Positions 10,010-20,893 of a DNA stretch of 64,000 nt are shown here, one piece after another. How positions within the stretch are numbered: the stretch's first letter is position 1; each line of letters opens with the position of its first letter. Source of the DNA: Proteles cristata cristata (taxonomy: Eukaryota > Chordata > Mammalia > Carnivora > Hyaenidae); assembly GCA_017311185.1 (NCBI GenBank), contig JAESUZ010004534.1, positions 2,294,001-2,358,000 on the forward strand, read 5' to 3'. The notes beneath the pieces were generated by a model. It saw only the letters and a list, made by a program, of their open reading frames with translations, did no database searches and was not told the DNA's origin. A program made the translations under genes and the position numbers.

Positions 10010-10809
10010 TTTAGTTAGCCTTCTGGCTCTTGTTGGTTTTAAAGACCTGTTATGCTCTCTGTTTCTATTAGCACTGCTGTATCCAAGAAGACTCTTTGAC
10101 TTTCCAGGGCCTATCCTTTCAGAGATTGTTTTTTGAATGGTATCCCTCGGTCTCTCTTGTTGGGACCTTAGTTATTTTATTTTCCTATTCGTAGTGATAT
10201 TTGGGACTCTTCACCTTGTGTACTCTAGCTTGTTTCTTGAGGTAGCCCTGGAAAAGAAAACAGACAGACAAACACACAGGGAGCAGGAGTACACAAACGC
10301 ACAGGCTGATTCAACTAACATGCAAAGTGAGAGGGAAAACAAAAAAGTTAATAGAAAAGACGGAGGAGGGAGGGCGAATAATAGGGAGCATAAAATACAT
10401 AAAAGGGTCAAAAAGGGGAAAAGAAAAGGAAAAAAGAAGAAAACCGATGGACAAAGAACGGTTTAAAGCATATACCTGGATTTCCCAGCTCAAGTTAAAT
10501 AGCCGTGTGTATGCCGTGCTGGTTGAAGAACATAGAGAAAAAGAGAGAAGGCAGGGCGAGACGAGGCAGATTTGAAAATAGAATGAACAGGCAGAAGGGA
10601 TAAGAAGCTTTTTTCAAAGAGGTAAAGGCTAGAATATGGTTGGTTAGGTGAGAGAAGGATGCTGGAATTATCCAGAGAAACTATATAGGCTAATCACTCC
10701 TGAGAAAAATAGCTGAAAAAGTCGGTAGGTGTAGAATTTACAATTACAGAATGGACTTGTTGTGATTGTTTAAGCAAGCTGGCGACCAGAGTTAATCAGG
10801 TCAGTGTTT

Positions 10810-10940
10810 TGGGGAAAAAAGCGAGAAAAGAGAAAGAAGAAGAAAAAAAGAGAAAAGAAAGGGAAAAAGAAAAGAAAGAAGAAAAAAAAGGAAAAAAAAC
10901 AAAAAAGGAAAAAAGAAAGAGAAAAAAAGAAAAAGGGAGG
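10810..10940 (+). repeat. Polypurine tract in L1 5'UTR
   Basis: About 130 bases almost entirely A and G on the plus strand, complementary to the pyrimidine-rich stretch of the L1 leader. One of very few interruptions is a single C within AAAAAAAACAAAAAAGG. Confidence 0.95.
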
Positions 10941-11340
10941 AGGGCACCTCTCAGGCAGGGATGAGCGTGGCGTGATCCTATGCCTCAGGCGAGGCTTCTG
11001 CCTTGGCGATTGTGGGGAGGAGAGTGATGGTGCTCCAGTCCCTTCTTGAACCCCGCGCTGCAGCTCGCTTTTTTTTTTTTTTGGCGTGTCAACTCCCCGT
11101 TCCGGAGACGCAGCCGAAGTTGGTTGCACTCTTCAACCCAGGCCAGTTCCAATCTCCAAATCCCAGTCTGCGCGCCCCGCTGAAGTTGCCTTAGACACAG
11201 CGTCCCAGACAACCCCCTCGGGCTATTCCAGGCTCCCTGCTGAGCTCTGGGGGCGGAGTCAGAATCGCTGCTTCCTTCTCTGGGTCAGGCTGGCGAGCAT
11301 GCGCGAGGGCTTGCCTGCCGGGTCCGCATAGCCCGAGCCC

Positions 11341-11730
11341 GCTGGAGTGAGGAAAACCGGGTCTCTCTATGGCTCGTCACCCGAAACACGAACTCATAGG
11401 CAAATTTCCCAGTTTTTAGCTCTTTGCCTTCCCTCTCGAGTTCCAGCCTGCCAGGAGCACGGACGCCCGGTGTCTATGCGTCTCTTTCAGGGGTCCCAGC
11501 CGCCCTGGAGCTACAATGGTGGCAGGTGCGCCACCGCTGGAGTGAGGAAAACTGGGTCTCTCTATGGCTCGTCACCCGAAACATGAACTCACAGGCAAAT
11601 TTCCCAGTTTTTAGCTCTTTGCCTTCCGTCTCGAGTTCCAGCCAGCCAGGAGCGCGGACGCCCGGTGTCTGCTTGGCTCTTTCAGGGGTCCCAGCCGCCC
11701 TGGAGCTACCATGGCGGCAGGCGCTCTGCC
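11341..11730 (-). repeat. Two tandem ~195-bp monomers in L1 5'UTR
   Basis: Unit 11341-11535 and unit 11536 to about 11730 both begin GCTGGAGTGAGGAAAAC on the plus strand and share GGTCTCTCTATGGCTCGTCA, TTTCCCAGTTTTTAGCTCTT and GGGGTCCCAGCCGCCCTGGA with few differences. The spacing is 195 bp. The sense L1 at 35.5-42.2 kb has no recognisable counterpart. Confidence 0.95.
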
Positions 11731-12122
11731 TCTCTGAAATCGAACCTCCAGAAGCGGCTCAAAGAAGCAGTTTGTGTGCTCAGCCTCCCCCAGGACCAGT
11801 TGGCGTGAGGGGACCTGGTGTGCAGGTATTTGGCAAGTACGGTCTTTCTATGCACCGAGCAGAGGTTTTTCTGTTTTGGACTCTCTCATTTTCCCCTCTC
11901 ACTCCCCGTAAAGGGTAGAGGGGGATCGCCTCCCACCCTGGAGTCTCCGATCCCGGCCCGATTTTACCTTCCCCGGTTCGCACTCACGTTAGAAGGCTTT
12001 CTCAGTGGATTCTGCGTCCTTTTTCTCCCAGTCTCTCAGGTTTTGTAAGGTTTCCAATGGCTTCAGATCTTTTCTGTGTGATGTATGGGCATGAGTGCAA
12101 GTACGGAGCTCCTTACTTCTTC

Positions 12123-12138
12123 GCCATCTTGCCCCTTT
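12123..12138 (-). promoter_or_regulatory. YY1-like site at L1 5' end
   Basis: Minus strand reads GGGGCAAGATGGCGAAG close to the first base of the element. The core AAGATGGC matches the YY1 motif that positions transcription start in human L1. Function here is inferred by analogy. Confidence 0.6.
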
Positions 12139-12156
12139 TCTAGATGATGGACATTT

Positions 12157-12400
12157 ATCCCTGAGGGAGATAAATCAGAAAATGTTTTCAGAAATCAGTA
12201 GAATTTGAGATGATCCAAGTATATCATAAAACATAATTCAGAAATGTATATTGTAGGCAGAAATTTCCAAGTGTTTAAATGTCAGAGAGGAGTATAGCTG
12301 AGATTATCAGCAAAGGCTTCATTCATAGATAAGCAAGATGAGCCTTGAACAACATTGAGAGCTTAAATAGCATAGAAAAGAGAAGTCGATGTTTCAGCAG
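12157..12400 (+). repeat. Ancient mammalian interspersed repeat, right part
   Basis: Continuation of the repeat at 5030-5208 after removal of the L1 (TTATCAGCAAAGGCTTCATTC, AGATGAGCCTTGAACAACAT). It supports a clean pre-insertion site. Confidence 0.4.
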
Positions 12401-12544
12401 TTTTGTGAGCACAGGGAGATGGAGCAGAGGTATATGTTGGAGAGAGAACATTTAAGAGACAAACTCAGTACTTCCTTCTTCTTTATAGGGAAAACCCCAG
12501 TCTTCCTCCTATGTGTCTCCTTTACTACTCCCATGAAACACTTC

Positions 12545-13322
12545 ACTTCTGGTCACCAAATGTGTGGTTTTTCCCCACACCAAGCAGTTCTTTGTGGCAG
12601 CAGAGTGTCCTATAATATAACTCAACTTTGACACCATCTACTCAGAGATATTCTCAGAACCCATGGGGTAAGGGCTCAGCCCCGTAAGACTGTCTCTCCA
12701 CACGCCAAACACACACACTTCAGATGCCTATTGCAAGCCCCACTCATCACCCATCTTTCTGATCAACTGGCTATAGATGGGAAGTTCCAAAGACCCCCTC
12801 CCTCCATTCGATTAATTTGTTAGAGCAGCTCACAGAACTCAGGGAAACACTTACTTATTTTTACCAGTTTATTAAAGGGTATGATAAAGGATACAAAAGA
12901 GCAGCCAGATGGAGAGACACAAAGGATGGGGTCTGAGAGGGTTCCTAGCTCAGGAACTTCTGTCCCTGTGGAGCTGGGGCACATCACCCTCCTGATACGG
13001 ATGTTTGCTAGTCCGCAAGCTATCTGAACTCCCTACTATTGAGGTCTTATTGAGGCTTACTCATGGAGATATGATCAATATAAATGCAATTTTTAGCCCC
13101 TTTTCCCTCTCTGGAGGATGAGAGGTAGGACTGAAAATTTCTAGCTTGTAATTTTGTTTGGTATTTTTGATGACCAGCCCCCATCCAGGGAGCATTCAAG
13201 GAGCCCACCAGGAGTCTCCTCTTTGGGGCAAAAGATGCTCCAACTGCTCTTGTGACTTGGGAATTTGTACAGGTTTTGGAGTCTAAAGGCAGAGATAGGT
13301 CAGAGACCAAATATTAAAACAA
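12545..13322. mobile_element. ERVL-type solo LTR, MER21-like
   Basis: Diagnostic blocks recalled from the MER21 group occur in order: CCAAATGTGTGG...CCCCACACCAAG, AAGGGCTCAGCCCCGTAAGA, GAGCAGCTCACAGAACTCAG, CCAGTTTATTAAAGG, GACCAGCCCCCATCC and an end near GAGACCAAATATTAAAA. There is no internal viral sequence or second LTR, so it is probably a solo LTR remnant. Strand was not settled. Confidence 0.6.
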
Positions 13323-15374
13323 GAAATTCTTCTAGTGCTCCTGTCGTTTAGGATTTATAACAGTTGTAGCAGCAATGTATTGGAAACAGGGGGCAGAGAC
13401 TGAGATACATGTAGTAATAGATATAGATCCAGATATAGATGATATAGATCTTATGAATTCTTAGAATGATAAGAGTCTTCATCAATCTTTCCAATTCTGT
13501 ACTCACGGCACTCTTTTAGCACCATTGGAACCCACACCTGTGCTTAGTTTATATTGTATCATAAAATCAAGTCTTGTTTATTTGCTCTACTCACTCTTTA
13601 TTTTCATTTAGACATCAGGTTGTAGATCTAAGAGCACAAGGGAGCACAGTCATTGCATGCATCTCCCCCCAAGGCAGGACTCAGATGACTGATGACTCTA
13701 TTTTTATGGTGACGTCAAGTGCTTTCAGCTCTTGCTCCAGCTTGACACCAAACAGTTTTAAGCATCACTATAGAAAGGACTTAACAATTGTATTAAGTCC
13801 ATATGCTGAAGTAAACATATTTGGTCTGAAGTAGATTGATTGTTATCCTGAGGATGGTGCACATTTGTCAGAGTTTATTTTCTGCTTATGACAGATCTGC
13901 AGTGATGGTCCAGCTGACTCAGACCTTATGGTTAATTTCTCGCATTATAATGTAATTTCTACCTTGGTAATCCAACAGATGGTTTCTCTCTTCCTGTCTT
14001 GGATATTATGAGAAAGTGGATCAAATTCAGAGTCTGGTAGAGACACTGTGAAATTCTGACACAGACCATGAACACCTGAACATATGTGAGCAAAAAATGG
14101 GGTGTTTCTAGCCCTCCCTGCCAACTTATTAGGATTAATTGCTGTGGCCCCACACCTCCAGCTTGGCATCTTGCCAAAGAGCAGAAAAATATTCCAGGAG
14201 CACAGACTGTGATTTCACTTATATCCCTTTCAGTGTTGTTTACTACACTTTGCTAGGCCTTATTAGGAAGTTTTCTATTTTCTTCCAAAGCAGAAGGTAC
14301 ATTCCTTTTTTTTTTTTTCTCTCTCTCTCTCTCCACATTCCCAGCCACTGTGTGGGCCAAACTCTCACATATGAGATGTTCAACATGAAGAACTGTGGTT
14401 TTGAAAATAGATGTACTTTTAGCATGAGGGTAATTTTGATTGAGTGAAAAATTCACATTTTAGCTAGATGGATTATATAAGTGTTATTTGGTTTAATGAA
14501 AGTTCTACTAGGAAATTGCATTTTAACCACCAGTAAATGTATTTCAGAATACATAAGTTGCGGATGCCTGCCTTACTTTTCATTATCCTTCATATTTTGT
14601 AGTCACCCTCTGCAGTAGGACCCTTACATTTACTTTTTAAAGCATACATTGTTTCAACATTTACTGGAAATATTTAAATATTTAAGCATCATTTAAAAAC
14701 ACACTTTTTTTGGTATTTTATTTCTGAGTTCACTGAAGAAATAAAAATTTTGATCCTTTGTTATAAGTTTAATTCTAAATATTTCAAAAGATAGTTCCAA
14801 CATAAATCCTGTGTAAAAATGGGTTGGTATTAATACCATGCAGACATTTTATCAGAAAGTTGTAATTATGAATTTCTGATGGTATTGAGTGATGAAGAAT
14901 AAATTATAAATTCTTATGCATGTATTTCTAACAGAAAAGTTCATAGCATTTATGAAGACAAGAATATGGCTTTCTAAAATAAAATTTATAGTTTAGTATT
15001 GTTAGAAGTGAATAACCTTGGATGGAAGTTTAAATATTATCTAGAGGTCTGTGGATTAACCTAAATAGTTTTTATTTTCAAAATGGAAAGTAGGGCATCA
15101 TCCTTAGCACCTGTAGATATTCCACCTAAAAGATTTTTTTCCTACAGTGTGTCTTCACTAACTTGTGGAGACCAGACTGCTAACCAAATGCCTAACTGAA
15201 TTTAAACCTAGAACTACACTAAATGTATGACATGGTATTCAAGGTATCTACCATCTTGCCTAACACTTCAACTTGATCTCCTTATCTCCTTGGAAATAAT
15301 GGGGAACATGTTTTAAGTTCAAATTTCCTTTTTACTACCTTCGTCTGTTAATACCACCAAAGTCTATTCAGTAA
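13323..15374. other. Low-copy AT-rich DNA, no gene seen
   Basis: It contains a short GATATA-rich run near 13411-13450 and a T/CT run near 14308-14332. I found no exon with convincing splice signals and no repeat family I can name. Confidence 0.45.
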
Positions 15375-15800
15375 CCGTGGTTAGATCAGTTATCTGGCAC
15401 TATGGCTCTACCCACTCTTCCCAACTCCATGTTATTACTTACAGAAAAGAAAAAAAAACCAATAAATTATCTAGTCCCTTAAAAGATTTGGCTCTCTCAT
15501 ACTACTCCAGTCTCACATTTCAATACATTACTCCACGTGGCATGTGCTCTAGTTATCTCTCACTTCTGGCTTTTCACTTTCCTAACTGTCATTTTGTTTG
15601 TTCTTCTTCTGGTTGGTAAAACACCATTCTATACTTGCTGCCTAAAAATCCTATTCATCACTGAGATCTCAGCAGCACCACGACCTGATGTGATCTCCTC
15701 CACAGTCATAAATAATCACTCCTTCCACTGGCAGCCCAGATGATTTTTCTGTACTTGAGTCATAGCCATTACATTATCCTGTCCTTTATTTTAGTATTTC
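15375..15800 (+). mobile_element. Probable L2 LINE 3' fragment
   Basis: It retains L2-like wording in order: a C/T-rich line of CTCTACCCACTCTTCC, then CCTATTCATCACTGAGATCTC and TGATCTCCTCCAC. No coding frame survives. Confidence 0.4.
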
Positions 15801-16059
15801 TATGCTAAATATCTTCACAGCAACATCCTTAATGATAGGTATGAACTGTTTTGCCTATGCTCTTCACAATGCTCCATCCACTTGAACTTGTTATAAAGCA
15901 CTAATGATCATTCAAGGTAGAATGAAGGACCAAATGCACTTGAGTAAAACAACTGATGAAGAGATATATACAAATTTTATAAATACAAGTTGAAAGACAT
16001 ACATATTTATTACAGTTTTCTATATTTTTTAGATGTTACTGAGGGCTAAAACACACTGC

Positions 16060-16117
16060 TTCATTTGATTTTACTTTTTATTGTGGTAAGATATATTTCA
16101 TATAAAATTTTCCATTT
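16060..16117 (-). mobile_element. Old L1 3'UTR fragment, left part
   Basis: TTTTTATTGTGGTAAGATAT is the antisense of an old mammalian L1 3' end. It continues after the SINE, at 16328. Confidence 0.55.
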
Positions 16118-16317
16118 GGAGGCACCTCGGTGGCTTAGTTGGTTAAGCTTTTGACTTCAGCTCAGGTCATGATCTCATGGTTCATGGGCTCAGGCACTAC
16201 ATTGGGCTTTGGGCTGACAACTCAGAGCCTAGAGTCTGCTTTGTGTTCTGTGTCTCCCTCTCTCCCTGCTCCTCCCCTGCTCATGCTCTGTCTCTCTCTC
16301 TTGGGAATAAGCATTTT
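16118..16317 (+). mobile_element. Feline SINE, sense
   Basis: Head GGAGGCACCTCGGTGGCTTAG through a CT-rich 3' body, with TSD (A)TTTTCCATTT at 16107-16117 and 16318-16327. It was inserted into an old L1 3'UTR. Confidence 0.9.
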
Positions 16318-16327
16318 TTTTCCATTT

Positions 16328-16490
16328 TAACCTATTTTAAGTGAGCAATTTGGTACTGTTAAATATATTCACATTGCTGTGCAAGATCCCTGCCATCCTT
16401 CTCCAGAACTTTTTGGCCATTCCACACAGAGACTATGTGCCCACTAACCATACACACTATTTTATAATAGCTATTAAAACAGATACTCTA
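16328..16490 (-). mobile_element. Old L1 3'UTR fragment, right part
   Basis: ATTCACATTGCTGTGCAAGA and CTTCTCCAGAACTTTTTGGC match the antisense of the widespread older L1 3'UTR. It ends near GTGCCCACTAACC. Confidence 0.6.
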
Positions 16491-17698
16491 CATAAGCATT
16501 CTTAAAACATTCACATACATTTTATTTTTAATATTGTAGTATAGTTATATCAGGAGATGCACTCAGATATTTAAAACAGTCTCTGTGGAAATGTGAGTCA
16601 TGTAAAACTTATATGATTGAGGAAGAAACTGAGACTATGCTGTCATTTGAAAGAAGCAAATTAGAATAAATTATCATGAAATATGTATGCCTTTATATGA
16701 AGCAAAATGATATTAATCAAGCCATATATCTAAAATGTTTTAATAGACATACCCTGTGATTACTGCTTTTACTTATAAGCATGTTCTGTGAATACATCTA
16801 AGTGTCTGATGCCAGTTTATGAATTGATTTTATAACGTAGAATTTAAATTCCTTGGAAGAGCAACAATATATTTAGAACTCAAACATATTTGTTAGGCAA
16901 AGACATGCATATGTTTCTAAACATAGAGATGTAGGAATTGCTCCTAAATTGGCTTCAGTCACAAACAATATTCCAAAATGGAAGCAATAAAAACCTGTAT
17001 TTGGGTTTGAGATTTTAAAATATCAATACACCAACGGATGGATGATAACATTTTATTATCTGAAAACCAGTTGGCACAAGCTGAAAATTCTGTAAACAAT
17101 GTTCTCAAAAATCTTTCTTTGTCAATGGAAAGGATTTGAAATATGACCCTGAAATGATGCATTACAAATGATCACATCTTTTTAAATTTGCAGATTTATT
17201 TTGAGTGTCAGAGGCAAAGGAGACATTATGATAAAATGTTTCAGTAAGTTTTATAAATTATATCTTTCTTAAAATTGTGATGACAAATATGTGTAAATCC
17301 ATCACCATTCTCATATAAAGAGTTCTGTCTTAGGAATATGGGAAACTTACCGTCTACTTGGAGATATCAGAGAAGTCATATAAAACATGGTGACAAATGA
17401 GCCAAGTATTTAAAAAACAAACAAAAAAAAAGATACAAGTTGCTAAGACAGGCTGGGGAGTAGATACTGCAAATAATGAGAAGAAGTTGTAGGGTCAGGA
17501 AATAGAAATACACAGCCGAAGAAGTGCAAAGAAAAATTTTTTTCCAAAACATGGTCATTCTTGAATCATGGAACGTCACCATGTGGAAAGTAATCTTTTT
17601 ACATGCTTTCCTATCCCATAAAACTGAGAATACATTGACTGAATAGACAGTGTTGTTATTATCTTCCAGGGCTCCCCCTGTTTAGAATATTGTCTGTA
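16491..17698. other. Low-copy AT-rich DNA
   Basis: No named repeat and no gene. Open frames are short and have no domain signature. Confidence 0.45.
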
Positions 17699-17714
17699 AT
17701 CAATAAATGTTTTT

Positions 17715-17923
17715 TAAAATTTTTGTTTAACATTTCTTTATTATTGGGAGACAGAGAATGAACATGAGATGGGCATAGAGAGGGGGAGACACAGTATCTG
17801 AAGCAGGCTCCAGGCTCTGAGCTGTCAGCACAGAGCTCAATGCAGGGCTTGAACCCACAAACCATGAGATCATGACCTGAGCCGGTGTTGGATGCTTAAC
17901 TGACTGAGCCATTCAGGTGCCCC
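17715..17923 (-). mobile_element. Feline SINE, antisense, older
   Basis: Full antisense SINE with perfect 16-bp TSD ATCAATAAATGTTTTT at 17699-17714 and 17924-17939. The body is diverged and lacks the GGCAGTCAGCAC marker. Confidence 0.95.
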
Positions 17924-18189
17924 ATCAATAAATGTTTTTATATGAATTAAGGCAAAAAGGCCTTTAAGCATAGAAAAGAGAAGTATCTTAAAGTCACACC
18001 CTCCCTGTATGCTATGGCCGAATAGCATAAAGAAATCCAGGAAAGCCTTGTAAGAATGATTCAACAACATAAGGAAATAAAAATGGAAGGAAGGATTACA
18101 ATTATAATCATATGTATTGTATTTTCAACAAGGCAATCCATGTGTAAGATAAAATTTACTTTGTAAAACTTTCTTCCATTTCTCTAAAT

Positions 18190-18315
18190 TATATTGTAAT
18201 AATAATGTTAATAATAACATCTAATATTTACTGAGTATGAGTCATGTCTTTTACTGTACTAAGACAACGTATACTCCATTAAATCTCATGTTTGGGATAT
18301 ATAGTACTATTTAAC
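18190..18315 (+). mobile_element. MIR SINE fragment
   Basis: ATAATAACATCTAATATTTACTGAG...TTTACTGTACTAAGAC...TTAAATCTCATG follows the MIR core order. It is cut at its 3' side by the antisense L1 at 18318. Confidence 0.65.
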
Positions 18316-18317
18316 TT

Positions 18318-20035
18318 TTTAAAAAATTTACATCCAAGTTATTTAGCATATAGTGCAACAATGATTTCAGGAGTAGATTCCTTAATGCCCTTCACCCATT
18401 CAGCCCACAACCGCTCCACCAACCCTCTGTTTGTTCTCCATATTTAAGAGCCTCTTATGTTTCCCCCCTCCCTGTTTTTACATTATTTTGCTTCCCTTCC
18501 CATATGTTCATCTGTTTTGTATCTTAAAGTCCTAATATGAGTGAAGTCATACATTTCTTTTTCTCTGACTAATTTTGCTTAGCATAATACCATCTAGTTC
18601 CATCCACATAGTTGCAAATGGAAAGATTTCATTCTTTTTGATTGTTTAGTAATACTCCATTGTACACATATACCACATTTTCTTTATCCATTCATCACTC
18701 GATGGACATTTGGGCTCTTTCCATACTTTGGCTATTGTTGATAGTGCTGCTATAAACACTGGGGTGCATGTGCACCTTCAAAACAGCATACCTGTATCCC
18801 TTGGATAAATACCTAGTAGTGCAATTGCTGGCTCATAGGGTAGTTTTATTTCTAATTTTTTCATACTGTTTTCCAGAGTGGCTGCTACAGTTTGCATTCC
18901 CACCAGCAGCGCAAAAGAGATCCTCTTTCTCTGCATCCTCACCAACACCTGTTGTTGCCTGAGTTGTTAATGTTAGCCATTCTGACAAGTGTGAGGTGGC
19001 ATCTCAGTGTGGTTTTGATTTGTATTTCCTGATCACGAGTGATGTTGAATATCGTTTCATGTGTCTATTGGCCATCTGGATGTCTTCTTTGGAGAGTGTC
19101 TGTTCATGTCTTTAGCCCATTTCTTCCCAGGGTTTTTTGTTTTTTGGGTGTTGAGTTTGATTAAATTCTATATAGATTTTGGATATTAACCCTTTATCTG
19201 ATATGTCATTTGCAAATATCTTCTCCCATTCTGTTGGTTGCCTTTTAGTTTTGCTGATTGTTTCCATCGCTGTGCAGAAGCTTTTTATTTTGATGAAGTC
19301 CCAATAGTTCATTTTTGCTTTTGTTTACCTTGCCTCTGGAAAAGTGTTGAGTAAGAAGTTGCTGTGGCCAAGGTCCAAAGAGGTTCTTGACTGCTTTCTC
19401 CTCAAGGATTTTGATGGCTTCCTGTCTTATGTTTAGGTCTTTCATCCACTTTGAGTTTATTTTTGTAAATAGTGTAAAAAAGTGGTCCAGGTTCATTTTT
19501 CTGCTTGTCGCTGTCCAGTTTTCCCAGCACCATTTGCTGGAGAGTGTTTTTATGCCATTGAATATTCTTTCCTGCCTTGTCAAAGATGAGTTGGCCATAC
19601 ATTTGTGGGTCCAATTCTGAGTTCTCTATTCTGTTCCATTGATCTGAGTGTCTGTTTTGATGATTATAGCTTTGTAATACAGCTTGAAGTCCAGGATTGT
19701 GATGCCTCTGCTTTGATTTATTTTTCAAGATTGCTTTGGCTACTTGGGGTGTTTTCTGATTCCATACAAATTTTAGGATTGTTTATTCTAGCTCTGTGAA
19801 GAATATTGATGTTATTTTGATAGATATTTCATTGAATATGTAGACTGCTTTGGGGAGTATTGACATTTTAACAATATTTGTTCTTCCTATCTAGGCGCAT
19901 AGAATATTTTTACATATTTTGTGTCTTCTACAATTTCTTTCATAAGCTTTCTTTAGTTTTCAGTGTATAGATTTTTCACCTCTTTTGTTATATATATATC
20001 CCTAGGTATTTTATGTGTTTTGGTGTGGAGTCAAC
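18318..20035 (-). mobile_element. 5'-truncated antisense L1, carnivore type
   Basis: It starts at left with a T/A-rich 3' end and 3'UTR, then ORF2 C-terminus read on the minus strand: fragments such as [36 protein letters not shown] and [10 protein letters not shown] lie across 19112-19728 in broken frames. The 5' boundary is near GTGGAGTCAACG. Divergence from the two large L1s and the many frame breaks mark it as an older copy. Confidence 0.85.
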
Positions 20036-20650
20036 GTTTAAATGCAATCATTCTGCTCCAGAGGAAATACTGTTAATTATCTTATACTGACCAGTATGGT
20101 GTCAATACTGAAATTATCCCTTTGCTTGGATTATTGTTCTCGCCTCAACTGACTGTTGAAGAACATGAAAAGTTGTAAGACTGTGAATGATTCAGAGAAT
20201 CCTAATGAAAGACTAACCTGACATCTCCTGACTCACTAAATTCCGCTATCCCTGACACATGGCAATTATGCAGAATGCCAAAAGTAACACAATGAGCATT
20301 ATGTTAAAACATACATACATACATATGTATATATACAAATAAATATCTTCTCCATATTTATTAACATTAGAAATACCATAACACATTGTAAGTACTTTGG
20401 TAGGTAGATGAATTCATATTAATATGCAAATAGAATTTTCCTACTAAATAAGTTAAGGTGATCAGTTCAGTTTGTGATAGGAAATGTATGTTGATATAAA
20501 GATAGAGCTATCATACATGTGCACATATATATGCTTGCATATCCATACATATGTACGTTATACATGACTATGAAAAAACACTATTAGTTTCTTAGTTTTA
20601 CAAATTAGAATATTATATATATATACACACTGTGTTGTCAAATTCATACT
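20036..20650. other. AT-rich DNA with short (TACA)n and (AT)n runs
   Basis: It includes CATACATACATACATATG near 20307 and AT-rich runs near 20560-20630. No gene was recognised. Confidence 0.5.
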
Positions 20651-20654
20651 GCAT

Positions 20655-20893
20655 GTTGGAGATTATAGCGAGAAGCCCAAGTCACTGGTTACTTCCAGCC
20701 ACTCAGTCTTCACAGGTGAGCCTGCAGATAATATGGAATAAAGGAAAACCATTCCTTATGTTGCTTTGATGAATTCCTGGCCCCTCAAATCCATAAGCAT
20801 AATAAGATCACAGTTTCAAAGCTGTTAAATTGCTGTGTGACTTGTTACACAGCAATAGAAACTAGAACAACATACACAGAAACTAAAAGTTGG
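20655..20893 (+). mobile_element. Ancient MaLR-type LTR fragment
   Basis: Ordered blocks GAATTCCTGGCCCCTCAAAT, CATAAGCATAATAAGATC, TTGTTACACAGCAATAGAAA correspond to the 3' half of a MaLR-class LTR. No internal region is present. Confidence 0.5.

Larger units (their letters stand above)
5225..12140 (-). mobile_element. Full-length antisense LINE-1 with 3' transduction
   Basis: Reading the minus strand from 12140 leftward: 5'UTR (12140-10010), ORF1 (10009 to about 9123), ORF2 (from 9070), a shortened 3'UTR ending at 5287, an A-run (5274-5286), a 44-bp non-L1 segment (5230-5273) and a final A-tail. A 16-bp TSD with one mismatch (5209-5224 and 12141-12156) brackets the whole unit, so it is a single retrotransposition event. 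The 5' end is complete and begins with an AAGATGGC motif. ORF2 has at least four frame breaks, so the element is not autonomous. About 270 bp of the ORF2 end and 3'UTR are missing compared with the sense L1 at 35.5-42.2 kb. Confidence 0.95.
10010..12140 (-). promoter_or_regulatory. L1 5'UTR with internal promoter region
   Basis: CpG-containing, GC-rich leader, the only sizeable GC-rich stretch in the window. In L1 sense it begins with a GGGGCAAGATGGCGAAG start motif, then two tandem monomers (11341-11730), a GC-rich middle and a long pyrimidine tract before ORF1. Mammalian L1 5'UTRs carry internal RNA polymerase II promoters. Activity here is inferred, not shown. Confidence 0.8.

Noticed and set aside
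9501..10136. 211-codon open frame on the plus strand
   Set aside because: It is the exact antisense of L1 ORF1 and has low-complexity Ser/Leu composition, as expected of a shadow of a coiled-coil gene.
11250..11990. Host-gene CpG island promoter
   Set aside because: The CpG-rich stretch is wholly inside the L1 5'UTR bounded by the element's TSD.
12545..13322. Complete endogenous retrovirus
   Set aside because: Only one LTR-like unit is seen. No gag, pol or env text and no second LTR in the window.
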